Source: CAYYFX01 sp046330135
GTDB lineage: Bacteria > ARS69
DNA: 64,000 nucleotides
Direction: 5' to 3'
Assembly: GCA_046330135.1 (NCBI GenBank)
Contig: JAXLTI010000006.1
Coordinates: 1-64,000, forward strand
Shown here piece after piece: positions 7,779 through 16,421 of this stretch. Position 1 is the first letter of the stretch. The number at the start of each line of letters is the position of its first letter. The translations under genes and the position numbers were made by a program. The notes under the pieces were generated by a model. The model had not been told where the DNA came from. It made no database searches and saw nothing but the letters and a program-made list of their open reading frames with translations.

Positions 7779-9833
7779 ATGCCCCGCAAGGACCCGCTGG
7801 CCGAATACCGGAAGAAGCGCGACTTCGGAAAGACGCCGGAGCCGGCGCCCGCGCCGGTCGAGAGCACGGACGCCGCCGCGCCGACGGGGGCGTTCGTCAT
7901 CCACCGCCACGAGGCGCGCGCGCTGCACTACGACCTGCGCCTCGAGATGGACGGCGTGCTGAAGTGCTTCGCGATTCCACGAGGCTTCTCGTGGGATCCC
8001 GCGGACAAGCATCTCGCGGTGCACACCGAGGATCACCCCATCGAGTACATGACGTTCGACGGCGTGATCCCGAAGGGCGCGTACGGCGCCGGCACGATGG
8101 TGATCTGGGACAAAGGCACGTATCGCGCGCTCGGCGACGGGCCCGCCGGCCTCGAGAACGGGAAGCTCGAGATCGACCTGGACGGCGGTCGCCTGCGCGG
8201 CGAGTGGCACATGGTCAAGACGCGCGGCGAGCGCGACTGGCTGATGTTCAAGTACAAGGATCGCTACGCGCGCGAAGCGGGCGTGCCGCTCTTTCCGCTC
8301 GACCTCTCGCGCGTGGAGCGCGCCGTCCGGCCGGAGCGCCCGCGCGCGATGCGCGCCGCCGGGAAGGTCGCGCCGTTCTCGCATCCGGACTGGATCTTCG
8401 AGCTGGCCTTCGACGGCCGTCGCGCCTTCGCCTCGCTCGAGGGCGACGACGTCCGCTTCCTCGGCGCGGACGGCGCGCCGATCGAGGCGGAGTTGCCGGG
8501 GATCGCGCTCGCGCTGCGCCGGCTCCGCGCGCGTCGCGCGCTCGTGGACGGCGTGCTCGTGGCGACGGGCGAGGACGAGCGTCCCTCTCGCGCGCTGCTC
8601 GACGAGAAGCTCGCCGGCGGCGACCCGGACGGAGTGGTCTTCTACGCTTTCGATCTCCTCCACTACGACGACTGGAGCCTCGCCCCGTACCCGCTCGTCG
8701 AGCGGAAGGCGGCGCTGGCATCCATCCTCCCGCCGAGCGGCACCGTGCTGCATGTGGACCACGTGGTCGCGCGCGGCGAGGAGCTGTGCGAGGTGGTGGT
8801 GCGGACGGGCCTCGCCGGGGTGATCGCGAAGGAGGCGCGCAGCGCGTACTCGCCCGGGGCCTCTCCCGCCTGGCGCGAGATCCGCGTGGCCGCTCCGCCG
8901 AAGGACGCCGCGGCCACGCCGCTCCGCGAGAGCCTCGCGACCGGCGCGCGGCGCAAGAGCCGCGTGAAGCTCACGAATCGCGACAAGGTCTACTGGCCGA
9001 AGGAAGGCATCACGAAGGGCCAGCTCCTGGACTACTACGAATCGGTCGCCGACGTGCTGCTGCCCTACCTGCGCGACCGGCCCTGCCACATGCTGCGCTA
9101 TCCCGACGGCATCGAGGGCAAGAGCTTCTACCAGAAGAACGTGACCGGCCGCATTCCCGACTGGGTGCCCACGACCGTCATCGGCGTCGAGGGCGGGGAG
9201 GAGGTGCGCTACGTGGTCTGCAACGACCGGGACACGCTGCTGCACCTCGTGAACCTCGGCTCGATCGACATCCACCCGTGGCTCTCGCGGGTGGGAACGC
9301 CCGACGTGCCGGACCTCGCCGTCGTCGATCTCGATCCCTCGGCGAGCGACTTCTCGAAGGTCATCCGCATCGCGCAGACGGTGGGGAAGATCCTCCGCGG
9401 CGCGGGGCTCCGGCCCTGCGTGAAGACGTCCGGCGCCACGGGACTGCACATCTACATCCCGCTCGTGCGCGAGTACGGCTACGAGCAGGTGCGGATGTTC
9501 TGCGAGCTGGTGGCGCGGCTCACCGTGCGCGAGCACCGGGACATCGCCACGGTGGAGCGCACGCCGGCGAAGCGCGGTGACAAGGTGTACGTGGACTTCG
9601 GCCAGAACCGTCGCGAGCAGACGCTCGTGCCGCCGTACGTCGTGCGACCCGTACCGGGCGCCACCGTGTCCACGCCGCTGGACTGGGACGAGGTCCGCTC
9701 GGGGCTCCACCCGTCGCAGTTCGACCTCTTCGGAGTGCCCGAGCGCATCGAGCAGCGCGGCGACCTTTTCCGCGGCGCTCTCGACGACCCGCAGCGTCTG
9801 GAGGACGCGATCGATGCCTTGGGGGCGCGCTGA
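7779..9833 (+). CDS. ligD: LigD-type NHEJ protein: phosphoesterase, degenerate ligase, polymerase
   Basis: A 684-residue protein in the order PE, Lig, Pol. The 3'-phosphoesterase (about 30-175) is complete (HHEAR-like FVIHRHEARALHYDLRLEM; HTEDHP; PKGAYGAG). The ligase-like part (about 200-385) keeps the fold (FYAFDLLHYDDWSL), but motif I reads ELAFDGRR with Ala210 where the AMP-accepting lysine belongs, motif IV reads AGVIAKE without its glutamate, and the OB-fold domain is missing. The polymerase/primase domain (about 395-680) keeps the metal-binding DLDP (near 517-520) and TSGATGLHIYIP. So break-end processing and filling should work but sealing should not; another ligase must supply it. 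A TAGAAT -10 box at 7765-7770 would give an almost leaderless transcript. Ku is at 319-1200. Confidence 0.93.
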   Translation: MPRKDPLAEYRKKRDFGKTPEPAPAPVESTDAAAPTGAFVIHRHEARALHYDLRLEMDGVLKCFAIPRGFSWDPADKHLAVHTEDHPIEYMTFDGVIPKGAYGAGTMVIWDKGTYRALGDGPAGLENGKLEIDLDGGRLRGEWHMVKTRGERDWLMFKYKDRYAREAGVPLFPLDLSRVERAVRPERPRAMRAAGKVAPFSHPDWIFELAFDGRRAFASLEGDDVRFLGADGAPIEAELPGIALALRRLRARRALVDGVLVATGEDERPSRALLDEKLAGGDPDGVVFYAFDLLHYDDWSLAPYPLVERKAALASILPPSGTVLHVDHVVARGEELCEVVVRTGLAGVIAKEARSAYSPGASPAWREIRVAAPPKDAAATPLRESLATGARRKSRVKLTNRDKVYWPKEGITKGQLLDYYESVADVLLPYLRDRPCHMLRYPDGIEGKSFYQKNVTGRIPDWVPTTVIGVEGGEEVRYVVCNDRDTLLHLVNLGSIDIHPWLSRVGTPDVPDLAVVDLDPSASDFSKVIRIAQTVGKILRGAGLRPCVKTSGATGLHIYIPLVREYGYEQVRMFCELVARLTVREHRDIATVERTPAKRGDKVYVDFGQNRREQTLVPPYVVRPVPGATVSTPLDWDEVRSGLHPSQFDLFGVPERIEQRGDLFRGALDDPQRLEDAIDALGAR

Positions 9834-9949
9834 GGGACGCGGACACGGCGCTCGCAGCGGCGGCGCCCCCGCCGAGTGCCCCGCCGACTCGTCGTGGACC
9901 GGCCCGTGAGACGCGGGCTAAGATGCCGGCTTCCGGAAGGAGACCCCCG

Positions 9950-10879
9950 ATGATCGAGGTCGATTCCCTCCGCAAGCAGTACGGCGACCTGGTGGCCGTG
10001 GACGGCTTGAGCTTCCAGGCGCAGCCCGGCGAGATCTTCGGCCTCCTCGGCCCGAACGGCGCGGGCAAGTCCACGACGATCCATTGCATCTCCGGTCTGC
10101 TGCTCCCCACCTCGGGTCGCGTGCGCGTCCTCGGCCACGACGTCGTGACGGACGGGCGCGCGGCGCGAGCGGCGCTCGGCATCGTCCCGCAGGAAGTGGC
10201 GCTCTACGAAGACCTCTCCGCGCGCGAAAACCTGGAGTACTGGGGCGGCGCGTACGGCCTTTCCGGCAAGGAGCTGAAGAGTCGCGTGGCTGCGGTGCTG
10301 GACCTCGTGGCGCTCACCGACCGCGCCAAGGAGCCCGTGAAGCGTCTCTCGGGCGGCATGAAGCGACGTCTCAACTTCGGCTCGGGAATCGTGCACGAGC
10401 CGAAGGTGCTCCTCCTGGACGAGCCCACGGTGGGCGTGGACGCGCAGAGCCGCGTGAAGCTCCTCGACCTCGTGCGCGAGCAGGCGCGTCGCGGCACGTG
10501 CGTCCTCTACACCACGCACTACATGGAGGAGGCCGAAGGCCTCTGCGATCGCATGGCCATCGTGGACCACGGGAAGATCATCGCCGGCGGCACGCTCCGC
10601 GAGCTTCGCGCGCTGATCGGCGAGCGCGACCTGCTGCGGCTCACGGGCGCGTTCGACCCCGCTGCGGTCCGCGAGGCGATCGCCCGCGTGGAGGGCGTGG
10701 ACGTGGTGTTGTCGGACGAAGGGGGGCTCACGCTCGCGGCGCGCTCCGCTTCCGCGCGCCTCTCCGCCATCTTCGACGCGCTTCGCGCCGCGCGCTCGGA
10801 AGTGCGCGAGACCACGCTGACGCAGCCGAGCCTCGAGACCCTCTTCATCAAGCTCACGGGTCGGGAGCTCCGCGAGTGA
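9950..10879 (+). CDS. ABC-2 exporter ATP-binding protein
   Basis: GGAAGGAG precedes the ATG that starts IEVDSLRKQYGDLVAVDG; an ATG at 9923 lies before this ribosome site and is not used. The 309-residue protein has Walker A GPNGAGKST, the signature LSGGMKRRLNFG and Walker B VLLLDEPTVG, with a C-terminal extension of about 90 residues as in drug and polysaccharide ABC-2 ATPases (DrrA/CcmA/NatA-like). The GTGA overlap with the next gene and the second permease after it make a three-gene transporter operon (9950-13363). The substrate is unknown. Confidence 0.95.
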   Translation: MIEVDSLRKQYGDLVAVDGLSFQAQPGEIFGLLGPNGAGKSTTIHCISGLLLPTSGRVRVLGHDVVTDGRAARAALGIVPQEVALYEDLSARENLEYWGGAYGLSGKELKSRVAAVLDLVALTDRAKEPVKRLSGGMKRRLNFGSGIVHEPKVLLLDEPTVGVDAQSRVKLLDLVREQARRGTCVLYTTHYMEEAEGLCDRMAIVDHGKIIAGGTLRELRALIGERDLLRLTGAFDPAAVREAIARVEGVDVVLSDEGGLTLAARSASARLSAIFDALRAARSEVRETTLTQPSLETLFIKLTGRELRE

Positions 10880-12120
10880 GCTTCGTCCTCACGAGCGCGC
10901 TGAAGGACTGGCGCCGCCAGCGTCGCGACCTCGCGGCCGCGGCGATCTGGCTGGGGCTTCCCATCGTGACCGGCTCGCTCATGTGGCTCGTCTCCGGCGG
11001 GCGCGAGGGCCCGAAGCCGCAGGCGCAGGTCATCGTGGCGGACGAGGACAGCACGTTCGCCAGCCGGATGCTGGTGCGCACGCTCGAGTCGTCCGGCGGC
11101 CTCGTGCACGTGGAGAGCGCCACGCGCGTCGAAGGCCGGGCGCGGATCGAGAAGGGCAAGGCCACCGCGCTCCTCGTCCTGCCGAAGGGCTTCGGCGACG
11201 CCGTCTTCCGCGAGACGCCCGTGACCCTCGACCTCGTGAAGAACCCCGCGCAACGCATCCTCCCCGAAATCGTCGAGCAAGAGCTGCGCATCCTGATCGA
11301 GGCGCAGTTCTACGCGCACCGCCTGATCGGGGACGATCTTCGCAGGATGGCCGCGGGTCCGCCGCCGGGTGCGGACACCATGCCCGAAGCGTGGATCGCG
11401 GACTTCAGCGTGCGCGTCAATCGCCTCGTCGAGCAGGTCGCGCACCGGGTCAAGCCGCTCGCCATCAAGCTGGAAACGGTCGCGGCGGAGGAGGAGAAGG
11501 CCGCGAAGGAGAAGGAGCCGAGCTTCGCCGAGCTCTTCATTCCCGGGCTTCTCGTGATGTCGCTCTTCTTCGCGGCGCGCGGCATCGCCTCCGACGTCTG
11601 GCAAGAGCGCGACGAGCGCACGCTCCGGCGCGTGGTCACGTCCCCGCAGGACGTCGTGGATTACCTGACGGGGAAGATCCTGTTCGGCACCGGCATGATG
11701 CTCGCCATCTCGACGGTCGCGCTCGCGATCTGTTGCGGATGGGTGGGGCTCGCGTGGTCGCGCCTGCCGGTGGCGGTGGCCTGGGCCACGTTCTCCGGCG
11801 CGGTGATTCTCGCGATGATGCTCCTGCTCCAGCTCGTGGCGCCGAGCCGGCGCGCCGGCGAGGTGATCACGCTGGCGCTGACGTTCCCGCTCATCATGAT
11901 CGGCGGCAGCTTCTTCCCGTTCGAAGCGATGCCGGCGTGGATGGTCGCGATCGGCAGGCGCACGCCGAACGGGTGGGCGGTCCTCGAGCTGAAGCGGATC
12001 TTCTTCGAGACGCTCGATCCGGCGTCCCTGGCCACGGCGTTCGGCGCGATGCTCGCCATGGCCGTCGTCCTCTTCGCGGTCGGCGCGTGGCGTCTGCGCG
12101 TCGCCTTCGCGCGGGAGTAG
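10876..12120 (+). CDS. ABC-2 type permease subunit, first of two
   Basis: Starts at the GTG that overlaps the ATPase stop (GTGA). The 414-residue product has one N-terminal transmembrane segment (near residues 20-37), a large extracytoplasmic domain (about 45-225, with a Glu/Lys-rich helix EEEKAAKEKEP), and a C-terminal block of five or six transmembrane helices beginning LFIPGLLVMSLFFAA. This is the YhhJ/NatB-like ABC-2 membrane protein layout. It should pair with the product of 12125-13363 as a heterodimeric export channel. Confidence 0.9.
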   Translation: MSFVLTSALKDWRRQRRDLAAAAIWLGLPIVTGSLMWLVSGGREGPKPQAQVIVADEDSTFASRMLVRTLESSGGLVHVESATRVEGRARIEKGKATALLVLPKGFGDAVFRETPVTLDLVKNPAQRILPEIVEQELRILIEAQFYAHRLIGDDLRRMAAGPPPGADTMPEAWIADFSVRVNRLVEQVAHRVKPLAIKLETVAAEEEKAAKEKEPSFAELFIPGLLVMSLFFAARGIASDVWQERDERTLRRVVTSPQDVVDYLTGKILFGTGMMLAISTVALAICCGWVGLAWSRLPVAVAWATFSGAVILAMMLLLQLVAPSRRAGEVITLALTFPLIMIGGSFFPFEAMPAWMVAIGRRTPNGWAVLELKRIFFETLDPASLATAFGAMLAMAVVLFAVGAWRLRVAFARE

Positions 12121-12124
12121 GGGC

Positions 12125-13363
12125 GTGCTGCGCGACGTCCGATTCATCGCCCGACAGGATCTCTGGGTGCAGCTTCGCGCGCGCGAGACCCTGCTCTGGG
12201 TCTTCGTGATGCCCATCCTCTTCTTCTACTTCATCGGGACGGTCACGGGGGGCTTCGGAGGTCACACGGAGGGCAAGCGCGATCCGCTCGCGTTGCGCGA
12301 GGGGAAGAACGCCGGCTTCCTCGCCGACGAGATCGCGACCCGCCTGACCGCCGAGAACTACGACGTCCTGCGCGCGCCGAGCGACTCGGCGTTCGCGGCT
12401 TCGCCCCGGCGCATGAGCATTCCTTCCGCGTTCACGGACTCGGTGCTCGCCGGGGGCGCGATGACCGTACGCTACGAGCACGATCGCTCCGGCCTGGGCT
12501 CGGACGAGGAGAAGGTCCGGGTGGGCCGCGCAGTCTACGGCGTGCTCGCGGATCTCGTGGTCTCGGAGATGAAGGCCGTGGTGGATTCCGCCGCCGCGCC
12601 GCACGCCGTGGCACCCCGGAGCGCTGCGCCGCACATTCCCGCACCGCGGGGGCGCGCGCCGGGGACGCCGGGCGCGCAGGCCACGCCCGAGGACTTCGCG
12701 AAGCTGCGCGCCATGCCGCGGTCGGTTTCCTTGAGCGTGACGTCGGCAGGGAAGCGCCGCGAGATCCCGCACGGCTTCGAGCAATCCGTGCCCGGCATCC
12801 TCGTGATGTTCACGCTCCTCATCATGACCACGAGTGGAGCGGTCCTGGTGGTGATCGAGCGGCACCGCGGGCTCTTGCGCCGGCTCGCGTGCGCTCCGAT
12901 CACGCGACGATCGGTGGTCGGCGGGAAGTGGGCGGGCATGCTCGCGGTGGGGCTCGTGCAGATCGCGTTCGGGATGGCCGCGGGAACGGTGCTCTTCAAG
13001 GTGAGCTGGGGTCCGGACCTGCCCTTCGTGTTCGTCGTCATGCTCGTGTACGCCGCGCTCATGGCGGCGGTGGGTCTCGTGCTCGGGAGCCTCGTGCGCA
13101 GCGAGGGACAGGCGTCGGCGATCGGCGTGATCTCGTCCAACGTGCTGGGCGCGCTCGGCGGTTGCTGGTGGCCGATGGAGATCGCCCCGAAGTGGATGCA
13201 GAAGCTCGCGCTCTGCCTGCCCACCGGGTGGGCGATGGACGCGCTGCACAAGCTGGTGAGCTTCGCCGCGGGACCCGCGAGCGTGCTGCCCCATCTCGTG
13301 GGCATGACGCTCGCCACGATCGTGATGCTGGCCGTCGCGTCACGAGTGTTCCGCTACCAATGA
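12125..13363 (+). CDS. ABC-2 type permease subunit, second of two
   Basis: Begins at a GTG 4 bp after the previous stop. The 412-residue product has the same plan as its neighbour: an N-terminal helix (LLWVFVMPILFFYFIGTV), an extracytoplasmic domain to about residue 220 that includes an Ala/Pro-rich stretch (PHAVAPRSAAPHIPAPRG), then a membrane block starting SVPGILVMFTLLIM. Conserved ABC-2 features include ERHRGLLRRLACAPI and the NVLGALGGCWWPMEIAP turn. Two distinct permeases with one ATPase indicate a heterodimer. Confidence 0.9.
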   Translation: MLRDVRFIARQDLWVQLRARETLLWVFVMPILFFYFIGTVTGGFGGHTEGKRDPLALREGKNAGFLADEIATRLTAENYDVLRAPSDSAFAASPRRMSIPSAFTDSVLAGGAMTVRYEHDRSGLGSDEEKVRVGRAVYGVLADLVVSEMKAVVDSAAAPHAVAPRSAAPHIPAPRGRAPGTPGAQATPEDFAKLRAMPRSVSLSVTSAGKRREIPHGFEQSVPGILVMFTLLIMTTSGAVLVVIERHRGLLRRLACAPITRRSVVGGKWAGMLAVGLVQIAFGMAAGTVLFKVSWGPDLPFVFVVMLVYAALMAAVGLVLGSLVRSEGQASAIGVISSNVLGALGGCWWPMEIAPKWMQKLALCLPTGWAMDALHKLVSFAAGPASVLPHLVGMTLATIVMLAVASRVFRYQ

Positions 13364-13372
13364 TCCGCCGGT

Positions 13373-13430
13373 GATCCGCGCGTGGTGCACCCGTGATGCG
13401 CCGGTGATGCGGGTGATGCGCGTGATGCGG
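13373..13430 (+). repeat. Short GTGATSCG microrepeat at a gene start
   Basis: The octamer GTGATGCG or GTGATCCG occurs five times between the end of the ABC operon and the signal peptide of the next gene. Three in-frame ATG codons (13407, 13416, 13425) fall in the repeats, so slippage here would change the N terminus by MRV units. Confidence 0.6.
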
Positions 13431-16226
13431 ACGATCGTCCTCGCGGCGGTCGTGGCCGGGTGGGGCGCGCCGGCCGCGTCGGCGCCGGCTTCGCTCCCCC
13501 CCGGCACGGAAGGCGCCGCCGCGGCGGCCCACGACGCGAAAACGACCAGCGCCCCGGAAGACAGCGCGATGAAGGCGCTGTTCTACCGCGGCATCGCCGG
13601 CCGGCAGGCCGGCGACTTCACCGGGGCCCGCGCCGCGTGGGAGCAGTGTCTCGCGTGGGCCAAAGACCATCGCGATGCGAACCGGGCCGCGATCTGTCTG
13701 AACGATCTCGCGCTCCTCGATCTCTCGCTGGGCGACCCCCTGCACGCCGCGGATCGCTGGGGCGAGGCGCACGCGCTGCTGCGAGGCGAAGGTCGCTTGC
13801 GCGACGCGTTCGTTCCCGCGAGGAACGCCGCTCTCGCGCTCCGCGATCTCGGCCGCCTCGAGGACGCCATCGCGATCCTCGAGCAGCAGCTCGACGTGGC
13901 GCGCGAGCAGGCCTGGGCGGACGAGGAAGCGAGCGCGCTCGTGGACCTCGGCGGGCTGGCGATGGAGAGGGGCCGCGCCTCGCAGGCGATGCGCCGATAC
14001 GACGAGGCGCTGGCCCGCCTCGGCGAGAGCGGCCCGGTGGAGTACCGCGTGGACGCGATCCTCGGAAAGGCGGCGGCGTTGAACGCGCAGGGACGCGCGC
14101 TCGACGCGCTCGAGCAGCTCGAGCTGCAGAGCGGCGAGATCCGGGCGAAGGCCGGCGTGAGCCGTCAGGTCGAGATCGATCGCGAGCTGGGCAAGCAGTA
14201 CCTCCTCGCCGATCGGCCCGCGGACGCCGCCGCGGCACTGCGTCGCTCGCTGGCGGTCCCGGACAGCCTGGGCACGCCGTTCCGCTTGCGCGCACTCCCG
14301 TACCTGGCGCGCGCCCTGCGCGACCTCGGCCAGCCGGACAGCGCGATGGCGAGCCTGCGTGAGGCGGTGGCCGCGTGGGAAGCGGATCGGCAGCTCCCCA
14401 CGGATCCCGAATGGCGCGAGGAGCGCGCGGAGCAAGCGCCGCGGGCGTTCCTCGACCTGGCCGGACTACTGCTCGATCGTCCCGCCGACGCGACGGAGAA
14501 GGAACGCGTCCGCGCGGCCTTCGATCTCCTCCAGCGCTACGAGAGCCGCGCGCTCGCCGAACGGACGCTGGGCCCCGGCGCGGCACCGGACTCCGTAGCG
14601 ACGTCCTTCGCGACGCTCGCGGCCCTGCAGGCGGAGACCCTCGCGCCGCACGAGCTGCTGCTCGCGGCGTTCGCGGGGCCGGAGACGTCGCTGCTGTTCG
14701 CGGTCACGAAGACCGAGTGCCGCCCGGCGCGCCTGCCGGGGGAGGAGACGGGCCTCCGCCGCCTCGTGGAGCGATATCAAGTGGGCGTGGATCCTCTCGC
14801 GGCGCGTGCGACGAGCGCGCCGGACGCCGAGGCGGCGGCGGACTCGATCGCGACCCTTCTGTTCGCCGGATTCAAGGACCTCGTGGAATCCGCGACGACC
14901 GTCTTCTTCGCCCCGGACGGCTCGTTGCAGTCCCTCTCGCTCGCGGATCTTCCGTTCGAAGGGAAGCCGCTCCTGGAGCGCTGCGACCTCGTGCGCGTCC
15001 CGTCCGCGTCGCTGCTCGCGCGTCGGCGCGCCGCGCCGGACGCGTCGGCGCCGCCGCTGCGGATCGTCGCGCTGGCCGGGCGCTCGGCGAGCGGCTCGCC
15101 GTCGGCCTCCGCGAACCTGGAGGTGCAGACGCTCGCGCGCCGATTCGCCGGCGTCACCGCGCCCGCTTTCGTGGACTCCCTGGGGTCGCTGCCCCTTCTT
15201 GTGAGCGGGGCGGGCATCCTGCACGTGGCGGCGCAGGTGCAGGCGGACGATCGACACCCCTGGCGCTCGGCCGCGCGGCTCGGGGGAGTTGCGGGCGAGC
15301 GAGGCGTGTTCCGCGCGGCGCAGATCGCCGCCCTCCGTCTTCCCGTGCGCCTCGCGTTCCTCTCCGGCTGCGAGACGGCGGGCGGGCGGGCGGTCTCGTC
15401 CGGCGAAGGCATGGCGGCGTTGACCAACGCGTTTCTCGCGGCAGGAGTGCCGGCGGTCGTGGCCAGCCTGCGCCCCGTGGACGATCGGGCCACGGCGCGG
15501 CTCGTCGAGCGGCTCTACGAAGGGCTCTCGCGCGGCGAGACGGTGAAGGCTGCGCTTCGAGAGGCGCAGCTTGCGTTGCGAGAGGACGCGGCCACGGCGC
15601 AGCCGCTCTACTGGTCGCCGTTCGTGCTCGTGGGCGACGGTGACGTGCGCGTTCCCGTGGCGCGACGTTTCCAGCCGGGCCCCGCGCTCTTCCTGGGTCT
15701 CGCGCTCGCGTGCCTCCTGGGACGGGCCGTGTTGCGCGCCTACGTGCGGCGCTCGCTGCTCGCGCGGCTCGGCGCGGCGCGGAGGAACCCCGCGAAGGTC
15801 GTCGACAGGCTCGGCCCGCCGGCCTGGGCGAGTTGGCTCTCGTGGGGGCTGGTGGCGGCGTCGCTCGCGTTCCTCGGGCTCGCGGGCTGGCAAGCGTCGC
15901 GCCACGCCAAGGCGCCGGAACCGAGCGCACCGTTGCGCGCGACGCCTCCGCAAGCGCGGTGGGACATGATCGTGTGGGCGCCCACGCCGGCCGGCTGGCC
16001 GCTCGAGTGGGAGCCCGTCCCCGGCGCGGCGTCGTACGTGGTGAGATTGCAGACGGAGTCGGGCGCGGTTCTCGCGGAGGTGCCGGCGGGCGAGAAGGGC
16101 ATCCAAGTCCGCTGCGACGTCGTGCCGGAAGCGCATCGCGCGGAAGCCCTCTTCGCGGTCGGCGTGGCGGTGGGGACGGACGGGCCGCTGGCCGTCACGC
16201 GGGCGAGGTTCCTGCCGAAGCCCTGA
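13407..16226 (+). CDS. Secreted or membrane TPR-CHAT protein
   Basis: The start is ambiguous among ATG 13407, 13416 and 13425; each is followed by a signal peptide (MRTIVLAAVVAGWGAPAAS). The 939-residue product has tetratricopeptide-like helical pairs over residues about 50-340, then a CHAT domain, a caspase-fold cysteine peptidase, over about 400-745. The likely catalytic dyad is His606 (ILHVAAQ) and Cys655 (FLSGCETAGG); the family usually shows HxxTHG, so the sequence around the His is atypical. After the domain come a hydrophobic helix (ALFLGLALACLLGRAVL), a second (WGLVAASLAFLGLAGW) and a fibronectin-like tail beginning WAPTPAGWPLEWEPV. It follows the ABC-2 exporter closely on the same strand and may be co-transcribed. 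Confidence 0.85.
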   Translation: MRVMRVMRTIVLAAVVAGWGAPAASAPASLPPGTEGAAAAAHDAKTTSAPEDSAMKALFYRGIAGRQAGDFTGARAAWEQCLAWAKDHRDANRAAICLNDLALLDLSLGDPLHAADRWGEAHALLRGEGRLRDAFVPARNAALALRDLGRLEDAIAILEQQLDVAREQAWADEEASALVDLGGLAMERGRASQAMRRYDEALARLGESGPVEYRVDAILGKAAALNAQGRALDALEQLELQSGEIRAKAGVSRQVEIDRELGKQYLLADRPADAAAALRRSLAVPDSLGTPFRLRALPYLARALRDLGQPDSAMASLREAVAAWEADRQLPTDPEWREERAEQAPRAFLDLAGLLLDRPADATEKERVRAAFDLLQRYESRALAERTLGPGAAPDSVATSFATLAALQAETLAPHELLLAAFAGPETSLLFAVTKTECRPARLPGEETGLRRLVERYQVGVDPLAARATSAPDAEAAADSIATLLFAGFKDLVESATTVFFAPDGSLQSLSLADLPFEGKPLLERCDLVRVPSASLLARRRAAPDASAPPLRIVALAGRSASGSPSASANLEVQTLARRFAGVTAPAFVDSLGSLPLLVSGAGILHVAAQVQADDRHPWRSAARLGGVAGERGVFRAAQIAALRLPVRLAFLSGCETAGGRAVSSGEGMAALTNAFLAAGVPAVVASLRPVDDRATARLVERLYEGLSRGETVKAALREAQLALREDAATAQPLYWSPFVLVGDGDVRVPVARRFQPGPALFLGLALACLLGRAVLRAYVRRSLLARLGAARRNPAKVVDRLGPPAWASWLSWGLVAASLAFLGLAGWQASRHAKAPEPSAPLRATPPQARWDMIVWAPTPAGWPLEWEPVPGAASYVVRLQTESGAVLAEVPAGEKGIQVRCDVVPEAHRAEALFAVGVAVGTDGPLAVTRARFLPKP

Positions 16227-16342
16227 GCGGGGTCGACGCGGCGTGCGGTGGCGCAGCGCCGTCGGGCGACCGATTCCCCTTCGTCCTTCCCTTCTCGAAC
16301 GAGCCGCCCACCGCCGGATTGCTGAGGCCCCGTTCGTGTCTG

Positions 16343-16362
16343 AGGACGCCGGGCGGCGTCCT
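16343..16362 (+). terminator. Hairpin downstream of the TPR-CHAT gene
   Basis: AGGACGCCG and CGGCGTCCT are perfect 9-bp arms with a 2-nt centre, 117 bp past the stop. No T tract follows. It separates the gene from the monocistronic 16422 gene. Confidence 0.5.
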
Positions 16363-16421
16363 GGCTCGAGCGGACGCCGCTGGTTCTTGAAACCGAGGCC
16401 GCGCTTGGGCGAGAATCAGCC

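Noticed and set aside
7764..9710. A 648-codon minus-strand frame opposite ligD
   Set aside because: Antisense of conserved LigD domains; no family features.
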